Assembly (NCBI GenBank): GCA_024680445.1
Contig: JAILCJ010000095.1
Location: forward strand, 1 to 8,223
From: Campylobacter sp.
Lineage (GTDB): Bacteria; Campylobacterota; Campylobacteria; Campylobacterales; Campylobacteraceae
DNA: 8,223 bases
Reading direction: 5' to 3'
Shown here: positions 1 to 6,603 of the stretch, in pieces
Numbering within the stretch: position 1 is the first letter of the stretch
Layout: each line of letters begins with the position of its first letter
Made by a program: the position numbers and the translations under genes
The notes under the pieces: model-generated
Seen by the model: only the letters and a program-made list of their open reading frames with translations
What the model was told of the DNA's origin: nothing
Databases searched by the model: none

Positions 1-1971
1 TAGGATATCACTAGCCAGTTGCCCTAGGGTTTTTGCCCCTATTATGTCTGAAATTTGAGCCTTGTCATCATCGCTGATATTAGCTTCTATTCGCACCAAG
101 CGACCAGCAAGAGTGCAAAGCGTATCATCGCTAGTATCGCCACCAGCGACATTTTCTAAGATTTTGGCTAGACTTGTGCCTTTTTTGCGTTCAAGCGGTG
201 CCGAAATGGATTTTTTGCTTTCGCTTACGCCCACGGCATCTATGAGATAAAATTTATCTTTGCTCTTGGCGTTTGGCGTGATAGTTTGCAAATCATTAGG
301 ATTTATAGTGCGAACGCCTCTGCCTTTCATCTGCTCGTAATACAAAGATGACTTTACATCACGCATAAAAATCACTACTTCAAGCGGTTTGATATCTGTG
401 CCTGTGGCTATCATATCCACGGTAACTGCTATGCGAAAATTTGGGTCTGTTTTAAAAGCTTTTATTAGCTCTTCTGGCTTAATTTTGCCGATATTATAAG
501 TGATTTTTTTGCAAAAATCATTGCCTTGTGCGAAAATTTCCCTAGTTATGCGAGTGATGTTTTCTGCGTGATTGTCATCTTTGGCAAAAATAAGGGTTTT
601 TGGCACAAAATTAGGCTCACGCTCTGGATAAAGCTCGGTAAAAATAGCGTTTTTGTAGCACTCTAAAATAGTTTGAATTTGATTTGTAGATACCACAGAG
701 CGGTCTAGGTCTGATTTTTGGTATTCTAAATTTTCATCTAAGCTTTCATAACGTTTTAATCTAGTTTTTTTATCTATCACAGGCACTGTAAAGCCTTTTT
801 GGATAGTGCTTCCATGTTCGCTGATTTGGGTTTTTATGCGAAAAATTTCACAATCAACATTTATGCCGTCTATTATGGAGCGTTCTAGTGGATATTCGCT
901 TACCAAATTTGCACCAAAATATCCCAAAGTCTGCTTGGATGGAGTGGCGGTAAGTCCTATGATAAAGGCGTCAAAGTATTCTAAAACCTGTCTCCACTCG
1001 CCATAAATACTTCTGTGGCACTCATCAACTACGATAAAATCAAAGCTTTCTATGGGGATATTTGGGTTGTAGTTTACTATGCGTTCGCTTTTATCCTCGC
1101 TTTTGTAGTTTTCATAAGCTGAAATTTCCTCGTCTTTTTCATCGTAATATTCATCACCGCTAAGCATAGAATACATACGCTGAATAGTGGTGATAACGAC
1201 TTTTGCGTCTTTGTCTATGGCGTTTGTGTTAAGGTGCTGGGTGATATAAACTTCACTAAATTTGCGGTTTTCATCGCTAAGGTGAAAATTTTCAAATTCA
1301 TTTTTGGTCTGTTTGCCAAGGTTGTTTCTATCTACCAAAAATAGCACCCTTTTTGCACCGCCAAATTTGATAAGGCGATAAATGAAATTGCACGCTGTAA
1401 AGGTCTTGCCAGCACCAGTTGCCATTTGGATTAAGGCTCTTGGTTTATAGGCTTTGAGTGAATTTTCTAGCGAATTTATGGCGTCAAATTGGCATTGTCT
1501 AAGATTTGCCATTTCTAGGCTTGGCATGGATAAGATTTTGTTTCTTAAAGTGTCTTTGCTAAGAATTTCTGCCAAAAATTCAGGACGATAAAAAGCAAAA
1601 ATTCGCCTAGAACGGCTTTTTGTATCACGCGAATCAGTAAAATAAATCTCAGCTCCATTGCTTTCAAACAAAAACGGCAACTCATTATCTATATGAGTGC
1701 GGACATTTTCGGGCAAATTTTTGGCGTAATGGCGTGATTGATTTTCTACGCCACTTAGGCTAAGACCAGCTTTTTTGGCTTCTATGACGCCACAAGCTTT
1801 GCCGTCTATAAAGATAAGATAATCCGCAAAACTGCCATCACTCATGGCAAATTCACGAACCACCACGCCACGTCCAGCGGTGCGGTCAAACTCATCTCTA
1901 TCTTGTATGATATAACCAGCTTTTATAAGTAAATCATCGATTTCTTGTCTAGATTTTTGCTCTGGTGTCAT
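1..1971 (-). CDS. hsdR: Type I restriction enzyme subunit R, EcoEI-like, 3'-truncated by window edge
   Basis: This is the ATP-dependent translocase and nuclease subunit of a type I restriction system, which cuts foreign DNA lacking the host methylation. The window holds codons 1-657 with no internal stop; the C-terminus lies beyond base 1. Visible in order: an N-terminal PD-(D/E)xK nuclease core (D50, then E64-A-K66 in GVIEAKK); Walker A MATGAGKT at 183-190; Walker B DECH at 316-319; motif III TATP at 341-344; a motif V-like VDMIATGTDI around 518-527; and motif VI QMKGRGVR at 547-554. This is a complete SF2 helicase set. The ATG at 1971 follows AAGGA (1978-1982) with a 6-base gap. Family members are usually about 750-1000 residues, so a C-terminal domain that binds the methylase is presumably missing here. 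No hsdM or hsdS is in the window. The gene opens its own transcript, so partners would be downstream or unlinked. The family call is firm; activity and specificity cannot be judged. Confidence 0.93.
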   Translation of the reverse strand, partial: MTPEQKSRQEIDDLLIKAGYIIQDRDEFDRTAGRGVVVREFAMSDGSFADYLIFIDGKACGVIEAKKAGLSLSGVENQSRHYAKNLPENVRTHIDNELPFLFESNGAEIYFTDSRDTKSRSRRIFAFYRPEFLAEILSKDTLRNKILSMPSLEMANLRQCQFDAINSLENSLKAYKPRALIQMATGAGKTFTACNFIYRLIKFGGAKRVLFLVDRNNLGKQTKNEFENFHLSDENRKFSEVYITQHLNTNAIDKDAKVVITTIQRMYSMLSGDEYYDEKDEEISAYENYKSEDKSERIVNYNPNIPIESFDFIVVDECHRSIYGEWRQVLEYFDAFIIGLTATPSKQTLGYFGANLVSEYPLERSIIDGINVDCEIFRIKTQISEHGSTIQKGFTVPVIDKKTRLKRYESLDENLEYQKSDLDRSVVSTNQIQTILECYKNAIFTELYPEREPNFVPKTLIFAKDDNHAENITRITREIFAQGNDFCKKITYNIGKIKPEELIKAFKTDPNFRIAVTVDMIATGTDIKPLEVVIFMRDVKSSLYYEQMKGRGVRTINPNDLQTITPNAKSKDKFYLIDAVGVSESKKSISAPLERKKGTSLAKILENVAGGDTSDDTLCTLAGRLVRIEANISDDDKAQISDIIGAKTLGQLASDIL

Positions 1972-2005
1972 TTAAATTCCTTGATGAAGTTAAATTTAGC
2001 TTTTT

Positions 2006-2019
2006 AATAAAGCTTTATT
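2006..2019. repeat. Perfect 14-bp palindrome overlapping the hsdR -10 box
   Basis: AATAAAGCTTTATT is its own reverse complement. It shares three bases with the presumed hsdR -10 element and covers the likely transcription start. That is a classic operator position, although AT-rich DNA produces such palindromes by chance fairly often. No regulator gene is adjacent in the window. Confidence 0.4.
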
Positions 2020-2022
2020 GTA
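2017..2022 (-). promoter_or_regulatory. Candidate -10 element for hsdR
   Basis: On the minus strand this reads TACAAT after a T-rich stretch (GTTTTTTAT), which fits the Campylobacter sigma-70 pattern of a strong -10 box with no clear -35. It would give a leader of about 35-40 bases before the hsdR ATG. A 14-base palindrome overlaps it. The call rests on pattern only. Confidence 0.4.
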
Positions 2023-2094
2023 ATAAAAAACGCCTAAAATTCAAAGAAAATTTAACACTTTGAACTTAAACAAAAAAGATCAAATTTGATAGGC

Positions 2095-2200
2095 TTGAAA
2101 AAACTTGCCATATTAAAAAGCTTAGAACTTTAAAAAGTGGCGAACTTGCACCTTTCGCATTTAAGTTGAAAAAACATGCCATATTTAAAAAGCTTACAAC
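2095..2200. repeat. Imperfect direct repeat, two copies 71 bp apart
   Basis: Copy one (2095-2128, 34 bp) and copy two (2166-2200, 35 bp) share TTGAAAAAAC, TGCCATATT and AAAAAGCTTA, differing by two substitutions and one inserted T. The 37 bp between them is less AT-rich and contains a small GCGAA/TTCGC hairpin (2140-2144 with 2154-2158). The repeats are not tandem, since the middle segment does not recur after copy two. They lie upstream of the hsdR promoter. They could be regulator sites, a duplication scar or a remnant of an inserted element. Confidence 0.7.
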
Positions 2201-2255
2201 GGCTAAAATAATTTTATAAAATTTCACTTCTTACAAAGTCCTTTAAAGCCTTTTT

Positions 2256-2264
2256 TGCTACAAT
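2256..2264 (+). promoter_or_regulatory. Candidate extended -10 promoter inside the spacer
   Basis: TGCTACAAT follows a T-tract and matches an extended -10 element (TGnTAnAAT). A transcript would start near 2271, about 420 bases before the tgt start codon, and would run through the palindrome cluster. It would be either a long tgt leader or a non-coding RNA. There is no supporting -35 at standard spacing. Confidence 0.3.
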
Positions 2265-2499
2265 CCCAAAAATTTAAATTTTATGCATTATGTAAAATCA
2301 TGATTTTCAAATTTGCTTTATAAAGTATCAAATTTGATAATTTTATATAAAAAGCATTTGGGATTTTATAAGTGTTTATCAAATTTGTTTTTAGCTTATC
2401 AAATTTAGTTTATAAAATATCAAATTTGATAAGGCAAATTTGATAAAAAGCTTTGAAATTTGATAAAACGAATTTGGTGTAAATGCTTATATTTTGGGC

Positions 2500-2529
2500 T
2501 TTTATAAAATCAAATTTGATTTTGTAAAA
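2500..2529. repeat. 30-bp near-perfect palindrome centred on ATCAAATTTGAT
   Basis: The fourth copy of the 12-mer extends outward into a symmetric block of 15 bases per arm. The only break is T2505 against G2524, which would be a G-U pair in RNA. The other copies keep symmetry for only one to a few bases beyond the 12-mer, so this copy stands out. There is no central loop, so it suits dimeric protein binding or pairing between molecules better than a simple hairpin. Confidence 0.6.
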
Positions 2530-2566
2530 AATCGCTGGGCTTTTGTGATTTTTCATCAAATTTGAT

Positions 2567-2590
2567 ATTTTATGTAAAATTTTATGTAAA
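2567..2590. repeat. Perfect 12-bp tandem duplication upstream of the tgt promoter
   Basis: ATTTTATGTAAA occurs twice back to back, directly after the last ATCAAATTTGAT copy and 13 bases before the presumed tgt -35 hexamer. It is either a slippage duplication in AT-rich DNA or a pair of regulator sites; the sequence does not decide. Confidence 0.6.
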
Positions 2591-2603
2591 ATACTTTGTA
2601 TTT

Positions 2604-2632
2604 TTTACAAAAATAAGGTTAAAAAATATGAT
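2604..2632 (+). promoter_or_regulatory. Probable tgt promoter
   Basis: TTTACA (2604-2609) and TATGAT (2627-2632) are separated by exactly 17 bases, and each hexamer differs from the sigma-70 consensus at one position. Transcription would start near 2640, leaving a leader of roughly 50 bases before the tgt ATG. This is the best-formed promoter in the window, although AT-rich DNA gives false matches. Confidence 0.5.
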
Positions 2633-2691
2633 TTTAAAATAAAATTTAAAGCAAAAAAGCCTAAATATGGGATATAAAAACAAGGGATAAA

Positions 2692-3822
2692 ATGGAATTT
2701 AAAGTCATCAAAACAAACAATAACGCAAGGCTAGGACTTATAAAAACCGCTCACAGCGAGATTCAAACGCCGGTTTTTATGCCAGTTGGCACGGTCGGAG
2801 CGGTCAAAAGTCTTGACGCTTACGATATGAGCGAGATACTTGACGCAAAAATCATACTCGCCAACACTTACCATATGTATTTGCGTCCGGGCTCAAAAGT
2901 AGTCAAAGAGTTTGGCGGTTTGCACGGATTTAGCCGTTTTGATCGTTCGTTTTTGACCGATAGCGGTGGATTCCAAGCTTTTAGTTTGCGTTCGAAAACC
3001 AAAAATGATGACGGCGGTATCAAATTTAAAAGCCATATAGACGGCAGTTTGCACTATTTTACGCCACGTTCAGTGCTTGATACGCAGTATGATTTGGGTA
3101 GCGATATAATGATGATACTTGATGACTTAGTCGCCTTGCCGGCAGAAAAAAAACGTGTCGAATTAAGCGTAAAACGCACGATAAAATGGGCGAAAGAGGC
3201 GATAAACTATCACAAATCCCAACAAGAAAAAGGCATAGGCAGGGCACAAAATATTTTTGGCATTATTCAAGGTGCAACGGACTTTGAGGCGAGAAAAACA
3301 TGCGCAAAAAGCCTTTGCGAAATGGATTTTGACGGACTTGCCATAGGCGGTTTAAGCGTTGGCGAAACAAACCAAGAAATGTATGACACGGTCGAGGCTG
3401 TGATGCCTTTTATAGATGCGAATAGACCGCGTTATCTAATGGGGGTTGGCACGCCTGAGGATTTGGTCGAAAATGTCGAACGTGGCGTGGATATGTTTGA
3501 CTGCGTTATGCCTACACGAAACGCCAGAAACGGCACGCTTTTTACAAGTTTTGGCAAGATAAATGTCAAATCCGCCGCCTTTATAAACGACCACTCGCCT
3601 ATCGATCCACTTTGTAATTGTCACACCTGCCGTAATTATAGCCGTGGCTATCTAAACCACCTTTTTAGGGCAAGGGAGCTTACATTTTACCGCCTTGCAA
3701 GCTTGCATAATCTGCATTATTATCTAAATTTGATGAGCGAAATGAGAAATGCCATAGCAAATGGTGATTTTGCCAAATTTAAGCGAAATTTTTACGCAAA
3801 AAGAGGTAAATTTGATAGTTAA
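2692..3822 (+). CDS. tgt: Queuine/preQ1 tRNA-guanine transglycosylase
   Basis: The enzyme swaps guanine at wobble position 34 of GUN-anticodon tRNAs (Asp, Asn, His, Tyr) for the queuosine precursor preQ1 in the cytoplasm. The 376 residues are close to the usual bacterial length. Visible landmarks: base-binding D90 in DSGGFQ (90-95); a second substrate aspartate D144; GGLSVGE at 219-225; nucleophile D270 in [15 protein letters not shown] (267-281); and a zinc site with C308, C310, C313 and H339. The family's usual DEC after the second catalytic strand reads DDL here (144-146), probably a lineage variant. The ATG follows AAGGG (2682-2686) with a 5-base gap. A promoter is proposed at 2604-2632. 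The secreted-protein gene starts 37 bases after the stop, so the two may share a transcript. No other queuosine genes are in the window. Confidence 0.97.
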   Translation: MEFKVIKTNNNARLGLIKTAHSEIQTPVFMPVGTVGAVKSLDAYDMSEILDAKIILANTYHMYLRPGSKVVKEFGGLHGFSRFDRSFLTDSGGFQAFSLRSKTKNDDGGIKFKSHIDGSLHYFTPRSVLDTQYDLGSDIMMILDDLVALPAEKKRVELSVKRTIKWAKEAINYHKSQQEKGIGRAQNIFGIIQGATDFEARKTCAKSLCEMDFDGLAIGGLSVGETNQEMYDTVEAVMPFIDANRPRYLMGVGTPEDLVENVERGVDMFDCVMPTRNARNGTLFTSFGKINVKSAAFINDHSPIDPLCNCHTCRNYSRGYLNHLFRARELTFYRLASLHNLHYYLNLMSEMRNAIANGDFAKFKRNFYAKRGKFDS

Positions 3823-3859
3823 ATTTGAAATTTACAAAACTTGCATAAAAGGAATAAGT

Positions 3860-4396
3860 TTGAAAAATATTACTAAATTTTTAGGCTCTGCTGTGATAGC
3901 TGGGCTTTTGGTTTTAAACAATGCTTTTGCCCAAACACCAGAAGAAAAGGCAAAATATATCGAAGATATAAAAAAGCAAATACTTGAATATAAAAAGCTA
4001 AATTTCGAGGGTTTTGTAGAAATAAAAAGCGAAATTTTAAGCATTTTAGAAGGCAAATATAAGGTAGAAGATGAGGTTTATCCGGGGCAATATCTAAGTC
4101 AGCTTGAAAAAGAAATCTTTGATTCTTTTCATTTTGTTTTTTCAAAAATTATCGATGAAAATGACTACAAGGGCTTTTCGGAGTGGCTTGACGGCTATAA
4201 AATAGAAATGGATTCGCTAGATACTTGTTATTTTTTAGAACGACTGCTTGACAAGCAAGATAAAAAATTCTTTGAAATTCTTAAAGAAAAACAATTTGAT
4301 AAAATGGAAGTTTTTGACGGAAATGATAAAATTACGCTTTTACAATATTTGCAAAAAAATAATGTAAAAGACGAAATTTTAAAAATTTTCAAATAA
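3860..4396 (+). CDS. Small secreted or periplasmic protein of unknown function (TTG start)
   Basis: I do not recognise the family. The frame is open from an ATG at 3761, but that start overlaps tgt by 62 bases. The better start is TTG at 3860, preceded by AAAAGGA (3847-3853) with a 6-base gap. It gives 178 residues beginning with a textbook signal peptide: K2 and K6, a hydrophobic core around 7-19 (FLGSAVIAGLLVL), and an AFA|Q cleavage site after residue 24. The mature part is about 154 residues, acidic and lysine-rich, and looks almost wholly helical, with one cysteine (in DTCYF) and no further membrane segment. The last 45 or so residues (KFFEILKEKQFDKM, then DKITLLQYLQKNN) faintly recall ankyrin-like helical hairpins; that is a guess. 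The gene lies 37 bases behind tgt and is followed by a strong terminator, so it is probably the last gene of the tgt transcript. Base composition matches its neighbours. Confidence 0.75.
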   Translation: MKNITKFLGSAVIAGLLVLNNAFAQTPEEKAKYIEDIKKQILEYKKLNFEGFVEIKSEILSILEGKYKVEDEVYPGQYLSQLEKEIFDSFHFVFSKIIDENDYKGFSEWLDGYKIEMDSLDTCYFLERLLDKQDKKFFEILKEKQFDKMEVFDGNDKITLLQYLQKNNVKDEILKIFK

Positions 4397-4409
4397 TCAA
4401 ATTTGAGTG

Positions 4410-4437
4410 AAATTTTGGGCTAAAAAGCCCAAAATTT
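4410..4437. terminator. Bidirectional intrinsic terminator between convergent genes
   Basis: A perfect 11-bp stem (AAATTTTGGGC with GCCCAAAATTT) closes on a 6-base loop. The GC pairs sit by the loop and the A/T-rich arms supply a U-run in both directions. It lies 13 bases after the secreted-protein stop and 5 bases beyond the glyS stop, so it can serve both converging transcripts. Confidence 0.88.
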
Positions 4438-4442
4438 GGAGT

Positions 4443-6470
4443 TTATAAGCTTATCTCTTTTATATCTGCTATTTTTAGAAATTCTTGATAAATTTCACCG
4501 ACTAAGGCTAAGCGGTTTTGACGAATTTTTGGATTTTCATCATTTATCATGACATTTTCAAAAAAGCTATCTATGGCTGTTTTTAAGCCAAAAAGTTCAT
4601 TTAATTTATCAAAATCACTTAAATTTTTGCTAGCAATATCTTTAAATTTGCTATATAAATTTTGCTCCGAACTATCTTTAAATAAACTCTCATCAACGCC
4701 TGATTTTACGCCGTCTTTGATGATGTTTGCAAGACGTTTAAAGGTGCTGAAATTCTCACGAAAACTTTGACTTTCGCAAACTTTTGCAAGGGCGTTTATG
4801 GCTGAAATTTGAGCTAAAACATCGCCTTTTTGCGAAGCCAAACAAGCCTTGATGATAGAGCTGTTGCACTCAAAAAATGTATAAAGTCTTTCGTTGATAA
4901 AAGCCACCAAAGAGGCGGTATCAAATTTGGCATAATCTTTGCAAATTTCATCTATAAAAGCTTTTAGATCGAAATTTAAATTTTTGTCTTGAAGTATCTT
5001 GATAATGCCGTTTGCAGAGCGTCTTAAAGCATAAGGGTCTTTGTTGCCACTTGGGATTTTGCCGACGCTAAAAAGTCCTATCAAACTTTCTATCTTTATC
5101 GCCAAAGCCACTACCGCCGATAGCACGGTGCTTGGTAGTTCGCTGTTTTCGCCGTTTGGCAGATACTGCTCTTTAATGGCTCGTGCGACATTTTCATTTT
5201 CGCCTTTGGCACTTGCATAGTAAGCACCCATTATGCCTTGAAGCTCGGTAAATTCGTAAACCATACCGCTTGTAAGGTCGGCTTTGCTTAGCATAACAGC
5301 CCTACTTACTAGCTTTTTATAGTCCTCGCCAACTTCGTTTTTTAGTCTATCGGCGAAAATTTCGGCAAGTTTTAAGGCGACTTTTTCTTCACGCAAAGTT
5401 TTTTCGTAAGTCGTGCCAAGTTCTTTTAAATAGGTTACATTTTTTAGTTTTTCTGGGCTAAATTCGGCTTTTAAATCGCTCTCCCAAAAGAACATCGCAT
5501 CGCTAAGTCTTGCACGCAAAACCTTTTCATTACCACGCACGATAAGCGAAGAATCCTTGCTTAGCGAATTAGAAACGACTACAAAGTGGTTGCTAAGTTT
5601 TTTGCCGTCAAAAACCGCAAAATATCGCTGATTCTCTTTCATAGAAGTTATGATAACTTCGCTTGGCACTTCAAGAAATTCTGCCTCGAAAGTCCCTAAA
5701 AGTGCGGTCGGATATTCGGTGATAGCCACGACTTCATCTAGCAAATCATTATCTATTTGTATCTTTAAACCGCTTTGTGCTTCGATGTTAGCAAAGTCGT
5801 TTAGGATTTTTTCACGGCGAAGTTTTGAATCAAGCATGATGCCGTATTGTGGCATTTTCGCAAAATACTCACTAGCGTTTTTAACCGCAACTTTTTCATA
5901 GCCTTTATCTCTGTGAGTAAAGATATCGCCGCCACTTTGGATACCAAATTTGTTAAATTTAACGATTTCATCGCCAAGCAAGCACAAAAACGACCTAACA
6001 GGGCGGATAAATTCAAATTTTGTATCACCCCAACGCATGGATTTGCCAAAATTTAAACTTAGCAAAAATTTTTCTATCATATCGCCAAGTAAGCTCTTGC
6101 TTTCGACGCCTTTTATAAGTTTTTTATAATACAAAACTTCCTTGCCCTTAACTTCTGCAAATTTAAGCTCGTCCGTGCTTATGCCACATTTTTTTGCAAA
6201 ACTCAAAGCAGCAGGCGTGTATTTGCCGTCTTGCAAAGCAACTTGACGCGGAGCACCTATAAATTCGCTAAAACTATCTGGCTGATTTAGCAAAAATTCT
6301 TTATGATAAAAGCAAAGTCGACGTGGCGTATAGTAAAAGTCAAATTTGCTTGAAACATTGTATTCGTCTAGGACTTTTTGCCATTTTGTTTTTATGTTTG
6401 CAAATTCTTTCAAAAATGGTATGGCTGGGAGTTCCTCGACGCCTATTTCGATTAGCAATTCTTTTGTCAT
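4443..6470 (-). CDS. glyS: Glycyl-tRNA synthetase beta subunit
   Basis: This is the beta chain of the bacterial alpha2-beta2 glycyl-tRNA synthetase, which binds tRNA-Gly so that the alpha subunit (GlyQ) can charge it. At 675 residues it is full length. Family signatures: LLIEIGVEELP at 5-15; MRWGD at 145-149; SMKENQRYFAVFD at 276-288; LSKADLTSGMVYEFTELQG at 394-412; SGNKDPYALRRSANGI at 474-489. The C-terminal DALR-like tRNA-binding region carries FKRLANI at 577-583 and FFENVMINDENPKIRQNRL around 636-653. The ATG at 6470 has AAGG (6478-6481) 7 bases upstream. Both the start and this site lie inside the end of a 40-codon gene whose TGA overlaps the ATG (ATGA), which implies translational coupling. 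glyQ is not in the window, so the two subunits are not adjacent. The gene ends just before the bidirectional terminator. Confidence 0.98.
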   Translation of the reverse strand: MTKELLIEIGVEELPAIPFLKEFANIKTKWQKVLDEYNVSSKFDFYYTPRRLCFYHKEFLLNQPDSFSEFIGAPRQVALQDGKYTPAALSFAKKCGISTDELKFAEVKGKEVLYYKKLIKGVESKSLLGDMIEKFLLSLNFGKSMRWGDTKFEFIRPVRSFLCLLGDEIVKFNKFGIQSGGDIFTHRDKGYEKVAVKNASEYFAKMPQYGIMLDSKLRREKILNDFANIEAQSGLKIQIDNDLLDEVVAITEYPTALLGTFEAEFLEVPSEVIITSMKENQRYFAVFDGKKLSNHFVVVSNSLSKDSSLIVRGNEKVLRARLSDAMFFWESDLKAEFSPEKLKNVTYLKELGTTYEKTLREEKVALKLAEIFADRLKNEVGEDYKKLVSRAVMLSKADLTSGMVYEFTELQGIMGAYYASAKGENENVARAIKEQYLPNGENSELPSTVLSAVVALAIKIESLIGLFSVGKIPSGNKDPYALRRSANGIIKILQDKNLNFDLKAFIDEICKDYAKFDTASLVAFINERLYTFFECNSSIIKACLASQKGDVLAQISAINALAKVCESQSFRENFSTFKRLANIIKDGVKSGVDESLFKDSSEQNLYSKFKDIASKNLSDFDKLNELFGLKTAIDSFFENVMINDENPKIRQNRLALVGEIYQEFLKIADIKEISL

Positions 6471-6589
6471 TTTTCAACCTTTTTATCGTTATTTTCGTGT
6501 TTTTTGAGTGTTTGTAGTGCCACGCCTCTTAGCATAAAAACTAAAAAAGCAACAAAAAGCACTAGCATTATTGTGTCTAAAATTGTCAT
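6467..6589 (-). CDS. 40-residue single-pass membrane microprotein, coupled to glyS
   Basis: This is a short unannotated-looking gene. The product starts MTILDTIMLVLFVAFLVFML, with a continuous hydrophobic segment at about residues 6-20, then a very polar, lysine-rich tail (LKKHENNDKKVEK at 28-40). The charge pattern predicts the N-terminus outside and the C-terminus in the cytoplasm. There is no cleavage site, so it is probably an anchored microprotein. The ATG at 6589 follows AGGA (6595-6598) with a 5-base gap. The stop of the exonuclease-like gene is 14 bases upstream, and the TGA overlaps the glyS ATG by 4 bases. Good ribosome site, tight packing and clear membrane design argue that it is real. 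No function can be assigned; it may act as a leader that sets glyS translation, as a membrane-protein partner, or both. Confidence 0.72.
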   Translation of the reverse strand: MTILDTIMLVLFVAFLVFMLRGVALQTLKKHENNDKKVEK

Positions 6590-6603
6590 TTCAGTCCTAA
6601 TTT

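Larger units (their letters stand above)
1972..2691. other. 720-bp AT-rich divergent intergenic region with a CAAATTTG palindrome cluster
   Basis: No convincing gene lies between hsdR and tgt. The exact 12-mer ATCAAATTTGAT occurs five times, at 2079-2090, 2327-2338, 2419-2430, 2509-2520 and 2555-2566. Degenerate copies lie at about 2378, 2398, 2434 and 2455. Copies can pair with one another: CTTATCAAATTT at 2395-2406 is the inverse of 2422-2433. A weak stem (AAAAATCGC 2527-2535 with GTGATTTTT 2545-2553) sits between the last two copies. Single copies of the TCAAATTTG core also occur beside other genes (for example near 4398 and 4920), so the motif is a lineage-wide sequence habit that is dense here. 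Roles as binding sites, RNA structure or plain composition bias cannot be separated from the sequence alone. Confidence 0.8.

Noticed and set aside
2095..2200. Insertion sequence ends
   Set aside because: The copies are direct rather than inverted, the middle is 37 bp with no transposase, and no target duplication is evident.
2257..2275. GCTACAATCCCAAAAA before tgt as a preQ1-I riboswitch
   Set aside because: It superficially resembles the preQ1-I core, but no GGG-containing strand upstream can pair with CCC to make the required stem, and it lies over 400 bp from tgt.
2527..2553. Intrinsic terminator
   Set aside because: The stem is 9 bp with a G-U pair and mostly A-U, the U-run is within the stem rather than after it, and no gene ends nearby.
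2410..2556. A 48-codon minus-strand frame (MKNHKSPAIFYK…) across the palindrome cluster
   Set aside because: It has no ribosome site before the ATG, its repeated IKFD comes only from the ATCAAATTTGAT repeat, and the frame reflects low-complexity AT-rich DNA.
2079..2566. CRISPR array
   Set aside because: The repeats are only 12 bp palindromes with irregular spacing and AT-rich, related intervening sequence, and no cas gene is in the window.
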